Below are positions 3,911-7,384 of a DNA stretch of 7,384 nucleotides, piece by piece. This DNA is from Sphingomonadales bacterium (GTDB lineage: Bacteria; Pseudomonadota; Alphaproteobacteria; Sphingomonadales; Sphingomonadaceae). Under the pieces are notes generated by a model, which was not told where the DNA came from, made no database searches, and was given only the letters and a program-made list of their open reading frames with translations. The position numbers and the translations under genes were made by a program. The stretch is from assembly GCA_024636595.1 (NCBI GenBank), contig JAGXGT010000173.1, positions 1 through 7,384 on the forward strand, in the 5' to 3' direction. The stretch's first letter is position 1; each line of letters starts with the position of its first letter.

Positions 3911-6900
3911 CGCTGACCAACATCGCCCTGCGCTATCCCGCCGCCATTGCTGCCGGACTGGCCCTGATCGCCCTGATCGGTATCATCTCCATCTTCACCA
4001 CCCCGATCCAGCTCTTTCCCAATATCGAGCAACCACAAATTTCGGTGCAGGCCAACTGGCGCGCCGCCAGTCCGAAAGAGATGGAATCGGAAATCACCAT
4101 ACCGATCGAGGAGCAGCTGCGCGGGATTCCCGGGCTGGAAACGATCAACAGCTGGTCCAACAACGGCAATGTCTGGTTCAATCTGGAATTTGCCCTCGGC
4201 ACCAATATGGACAAAGCCTTTGCCGAAGTGTCGAGCCGGGCGCAGCAAGTGCGCAACTGGCCGCTGGATGCCGACCGACCTATTGTCGGCGGAGCCAATG
4301 GCCAGCAGGGGGAATCGCTCATCTATCTGTTCCTGCAGGCGCTGCCGGACAGCAATATGGACAGCGAAGCGCTGGCCCGCTTCGCTCGCGACACGATCAT
4401 TCCGAAATTGGAAACCATTGAAGGTGTGCAGGGTGTGGACCTGCAGGCGCCGACTGGCGAGCGGATCTTGCGCATCCGCTTCGATCCCTGGCGGCTCGCG
4501 CAGCTCAATCTCACGATCGAGGAATTGTCGCGCGCGGTCGGCCGTTTTCAGGATGTCGGCGGCGGCACCGTCGATGTCGGGAGGCGCGGCTATGCGCTGC
4601 GCTTCGAAGGCAATTTCACCGCCGAACAGATCGGCGACCTGACCGTCGCCCAGCGCGGCACCACGGTGATCCGCATGCGCGATGTTGCGGATATCAACGT
4701 CGGACCCGACAAGGCCTTTGGCGCGACCTACCAGAATGGCAATCCGGCGATCGGCATGCAGGTGATCCGCGAACCGGGCAGCAACACGCTGGATGCGATC
4801 GACGCCGTGCTCACCGAGGTGAAGGCCTTCAACGAAAACGAGCTGCGCAGTGTCGGCGCGAGAATAGAAAAAAGCTTTGACCCGTCGGTGTTCATCAAGC
4901 GCGCACTGTCTTTCCTGGGCGGCAACCTGCTGCTCGGCACGCTGCTCGCCGTCGGCCTGCTCTGGCTATTCGTCCGGCGGGCGCGGGCAACGGTGCTCAT
5001 TGCCGCAACGGTGCCGGTCTGCCTGCTCGTCACGCTAGCGGTTCTGGGCATGGCCGGGCGTACGATCAACGTTATTTCGCTGGCCGGCCTCGCTTTTGCC
5101 ACCGGCATGGTGCTCGACGCCGCCATCGTCGTGATGGAAAATTTTGTCCGCATCAGGAAACAGGGGAAGGGGCCCGCACCTGCGGCGCTGGAAGCCGTTG
5201 CTCAGGTCTGGCCGGCGCTGTTCGCATCGACCGCCACCACCGTCGCCATCTTCATCCCGATCATGTTCATCAAGGATGTCGAGGGACAGCTGTTCGCTGA
5301 CCTCGCCCTTACCATCGCGATTTCAGTCATCGCCAGCCTGATTGTCGCCGTGACCGTGTTGCCCGCCGCCGCCCGGCGCTTCGCCGGCGATCTTGACATG
5401 GACGACAATGAACGCCGCTGGGACGGCTATGCGGACCGGATTTTCAGCCTGATCGACAGCGATCGCAAGCGCAGGATCTGGATCCCGTCGCTGATTCTGG
5501 CACCGATCGTCATTTCCTATTTTCTCTGGCCGCAGACCGATTATCTGCCGGATGTCAAACGCGATGCCGTCGATGCCTGGGTCGGCCTGCCGTCGGGCCA
5601 GACGCTGGAGGCGGCACGCACCGAAATCGCCGAAGAGGTCGTGCAGCGGCTCGACCCCTATCTCAAGGGCGAGAAGCAGCCCGAGCTGCTCAACTATTAT
5701 CTGTTCGTCAATCCCTGGGGTCTGAGCACCGGCATAAGGATCAAGGACCAGTCGCGGATCGAAGAGATGACCGATATCGTCAACAATGAAATTCTCGCCG
5801 GATTCCCCGATGTTCAGGCCTTTGCCCAGCAGGGCAGCCTGTTTGGGAATTTTGGCGGCAACGGCAGTATCGAACTCTATCTGCAGGCCGAAGATGATGA
5901 GGCGCTGCGCCAGGCGGCACTGGTCGCCACGGACTCGATCAACGCCGCCATTCCCGGCGCGATGGTCCGGCCCAATCCCGATCCGAATGTCGTCGTGCCG
6001 GAACTGCGGTTGACTCCGAATGACCGGCGGATCGCCGAGCTGGGCATGACCCGCGAGCAGGTCGGTCGCGCGGTGCGGGCGATGGGCGACGGGCTCTATC
6101 TCGGCGAATATGTGTCGGATGGCGAGCGGATGCGCGTGATCATGCGCGGCTTGGAAGCCGCCGATCCAGAAGCGATTGAAAGCGCGCCTATCGTCACTCC
6201 CAATGGCGGGGCGGTGCCGCTGGGCGAAGTCGCAACCCTGCTGCGCGGCGTCGGCCCCACCCAGATCGCGCATGTCGATGGCCGGAAAACGCTGACCATC
6301 AATGTCGCGCCGCCGCCGGGCATGGCGCTGGGCGACGCGCTTGAGAAGATCGAGGCATCGGCAGAGGGACCGATCCGCAATGCCCTGCCCGCTGGCGGCA
6401 CCTTGCGCTATGGCGGCGATGCCGATGCCCTGCTGCAGGCGATTTCGTCGCTGAGCAGCAATTTCATCCTCGCTGCGGCCTTGCTGTTCGTGATCATGGC
6501 CTCGGTGTTCCGGTCTGCCTGGGATTCCGCTCTGGTGATCATCGCCCTGCCGCTGGCCACCGTTGGCGGCGTGATCGGGATCCAGATTCTCAATCTGTTC
6601 AAGCCGACGCCGCTGGATCTGCTCGGGATGATCGGCTTTGTGATTCTGCTCGGGATCGTGGTCAACAATGCGATTTTGCTGATGGCACAGGCCCGCGACA
6701 GCGAAGCCGAAGGCATGACCCGCTCCGAGGCGGCACAAGCGGCCCTCAGACTTCGCCTGCGGCCGATCCTGATGACCACCGGGACATCGGTGATGGGCAT
6801 GTTGCCGCTGGCGCTGGTGCCCGGCCCGGGCAGCGCCATTTATCGCGGTCTTGCCGTCATCATCGTCGGCGGGGTTCTCGTTTCGACGATTTTCACCCTG

Positions 6901-7011
6901 GTCCTGCTGCCTGCACTGATCCAGCTGGGCGGTGCCAGGAAAGCCCGTCCGACTGACCAGGGGTCGCCGCCACAATATACCGGTCGACCTGTATTGGAGC
7001 CTGCCGAATGA
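3907..7011 (+). CDS. RND-family efflux transporter, inner-membrane permease (HAE1-like)
   Basis: This is a proton-driven pump that exports toxic compounds from the periplasm or inner membrane, working as a trimer with an adaptor and an outer-membrane channel. The 1034-residue product matches the usual 1020-1050. TM1 is at about 13-32, then a periplasmic loop of about 300 residues and TM2-TM6 between 337 and 488. TM7 is at about 524-541, then a second large loop and TM8-TM12 between 853 and 1006. The duplicated plan is complete. TM4 reads GMVLDAAIVVMEN: D404 is present, but the second Asp of AcrB (D408) is Ala405. In TM10 the AcrB Lys940 position is Asn920 (GIVVNNAILL). Arg950 and Thr957 (RLRPILMT) match AcrB R971 and T978. 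The start is the ATG giving MTLTNIALRYP; a GTG at 3898 in frame adds only three residues and lies in a hairpin loop. Substrate is unknown. Confidence 0.93.
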   Translation: MTLTNIALRYPAAIAAGLALIALIGIISIFTTPIQLFPNIEQPQISVQANWRAASPKEMESEITIPIEEQLRGIPGLETINSWSNNGNVWFNLEFALGTNMDKAFAEVSSRAQQVRNWPLDADRPIVGGANGQQGESLIYLFLQALPDSNMDSEALARFARDTIIPKLETIEGVQGVDLQAPTGERILRIRFDPWRLAQLNLTIEELSRAVGRFQDVGGGTVDVGRRGYALRFEGNFTAEQIGDLTVAQRGTTVIRMRDVADINVGPDKAFGATYQNGNPAIGMQVIREPGSNTLDAIDAVLTEVKAFNENELRSVGARIEKSFDPSVFIKRALSFLGGNLLLGTLLAVGLLWLFVRRARATVLIAATVPVCLLVTLAVLGMAGRTINVISLAGLAFATGMVLDAAIVVMENFVRIRKQGKGPAPAALEAVAQVWPALFASTATTVAIFIPIMFIKDVEGQLFADLALTIAISVIASLIVAVTVLPAAARRFAGDLDMDDNERRWDGYADRIFSLIDSDRKRRIWIPSLILAPIVISYFLWPQTDYLPDVKRDAVDAWVGLPSGQTLEAARTEIAEEVVQRLDPYLKGEKQPELLNYYLFVNPWGLSTGIRIKDQSRIEEMTDIVNNEILAGFPDVQAFAQQGSLFGNFGGNGSIELYLQAEDDEALRQAALVATDSINAAIPGAMVRPNPDPNVVVPELRLTPNDRRIAELGMTREQVGRAVRAMGDGLYLGEYVSDGERMRVIMRGLEAADPEAIESAPIVTPNGGAVPLGEVATLLRGVGPTQIAHVDGRKTLTINVAPPPGMALGDALEKIEASAEGPIRNALPAGGTLRYGGDADALLQAISSLSSNFILAAALLFVIMASVFRSAWDSALVIIALPLATVGGVIGIQILNLFKPTPLDLLGMIGFVILLGIVVNNAILLMAQARDSEAEGMTRSEAAQAALRLRLRPILMTTGTSVMGMLPLALVPGPGSAIYRGLAVIIVGGVLVSTIFTLVLLPALIQLGGARKARPTDQGSPPQYTGRPVLEPAE
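6996..6999 (+). promoter_or_regulatory. Ribosome-binding site of the adaptor gene inside the RND gene
   Basis: GGAG, within TTGGAG near the 3' end of the RND gene, ends 8 nt before the ATG at 7008. It supports that start alongside the ATGA overlap. Confidence 0.55.
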
Positions 7012-7384
7012 CCTTTGCCCTGCGCGATTCCGCCCCCGATTTTGTTAAAGAAAATGCCCGCTGGTTTGCCGTCGGCGGTGCGCTGTTGCTCGCCGCATTG
7101 ACCTATTTTCTGTTCTTTGCATCGAGCGCGGCAGACGGGCAGCAGGATGCAGCCGGTCAGGGCGGGCCGCCGCCCGCGATTGTGACGCTGGCCAAGATCG
7201 AGAAGACCGCTCTCACGCCCAATTTCACTGCGCCCGGCGATATCGTCGCCGATCGCGATTCGATCGTCGCGTCCGAGGTCGCTGGCCGGATCCAGTCCAC
7301 CCTCGATATCGGTGCCCGTGTCGGCCAGGGCACGGTCATTGCCGTGATCGACAGCCGCAGCGCCAGGCTGGCCCGCGATCAGGC
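7008..7384 (+). CDS. RND efflux periplasmic adaptor (membrane-fusion protein), partial N-terminus
   Basis: The adaptor links the RND pump to an outer-membrane channel and is anchored in the inner membrane. Only 125 residues are visible before the right edge; family members are usually 350-400. A short cytoplasmic tail (residues 1-18, MTFALRDSAPDFVKENAR) precedes one membrane helix at about 19-38 (WFAVGGALLLAALTYFLFFA). There is no lipobox cysteine, so it is probably held by this helix, not by lipid. A Gly/Pro/Gln-rich linker follows. Then come PAIVTLAKIEKTALTPNFTA, the first membrane-proximal strands, and EVAGRIQSTLDIGARVGQG, the first half of the lipoyl-like (barrel-sandwich) domain, where the GxxVxxG turn is typical. 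The start overlaps the RND stop as ATGA with GGAG upstream, so the two genes are almost certainly co-translated. Confidence 0.9.
   Translation, partial: MTFALRDSAPDFVKENARWFAVGGALLLAALTYFLFFASSAADGQQDAAGQGGPPPAIVTLAKIEKTALTPNFTAPGDIVADRDSIVASEVAGRIQSTLDIGARVGQGTVIAVIDSRSARLARDQ

Noticed and set aside
5323..6975. 550-codon open frame on the minus strand
   Set aside because: It lies wholly antisense to the RND gene, shows no domain, and its composition (rich in Arg, Gln, His, Gly, Asp) is that of a shadow frame in GC-rich coding DNA.
1..7384. CRISPR array, insertion sequence, toxin-antitoxin or defence system
   Set aside because: No regularly spaced long repeats, transposase, or known defence-type domain is present on either strand.

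Overview
The window reads as ordinary chromosomal DNA of an alphaproteobacterium, most likely a sphingomonad (order Sphingomonadales). This rests on the fairly high GC content, the style of the FtsE/FtsX and RND proteins, and a zinc-ribbon/DUF3426 gene divergent from ftsEX. The assignment is inferred from protein character, not from a database match.

Layout. (1) 1-1076, minus strand: the cell-division ABC transporter operon ftsE-ftsX. ftsX is cut by the left edge. (2) 1077-1272: a divergent intergenic region. (3) 1273-2019, plus strand: a membrane protein with an N-terminal zinc ribbon and a C-terminal DUF3426-like domain. (4) 2134-2222: a tRNA-Leu with anticodon GAG and an encoded CCA end. 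(5) 2472-3581: a stand-alone GT4-type (GT-B fold) glycosyltransferase. (6) 3582-3906: a gene-poor stretch that looks regulatory, with two hairpins, three phased TCGAA repeats, an imperfect palindrome, a possible 19-codon leader ORF and a GC hairpin ending exactly at the next start codon. (7) 3907-7384: an efflux operon in which the RND pump gene comes first and the membrane-fusion (periplasmic adaptor) gene second. The two overlap by ATGA, and the adaptor is cut by the right edge.

How the genes work together. FtsE (ATPase) and FtsX (permease) form one complex that couples ATP use in the cytoplasm to peptidoglycan hydrolysis at the septum. The RND pump and its adaptor form two of the three parts of a proton-driven envelope efflux system; no outer-membrane channel gene is visible. 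The glycosyltransferase probably acts on a surface polysaccharide or glycolipid, but nothing nearby gives its substrate.

I see no CRISPR array, insertion sequence, toxin-antitoxin pair, phage gene or defence system. The least ordinary features are the start region of the RND gene (leader ORF, occluding hairpin and ATGA overlap) and the non-AcrB residues in the pump's proton-relay positions.
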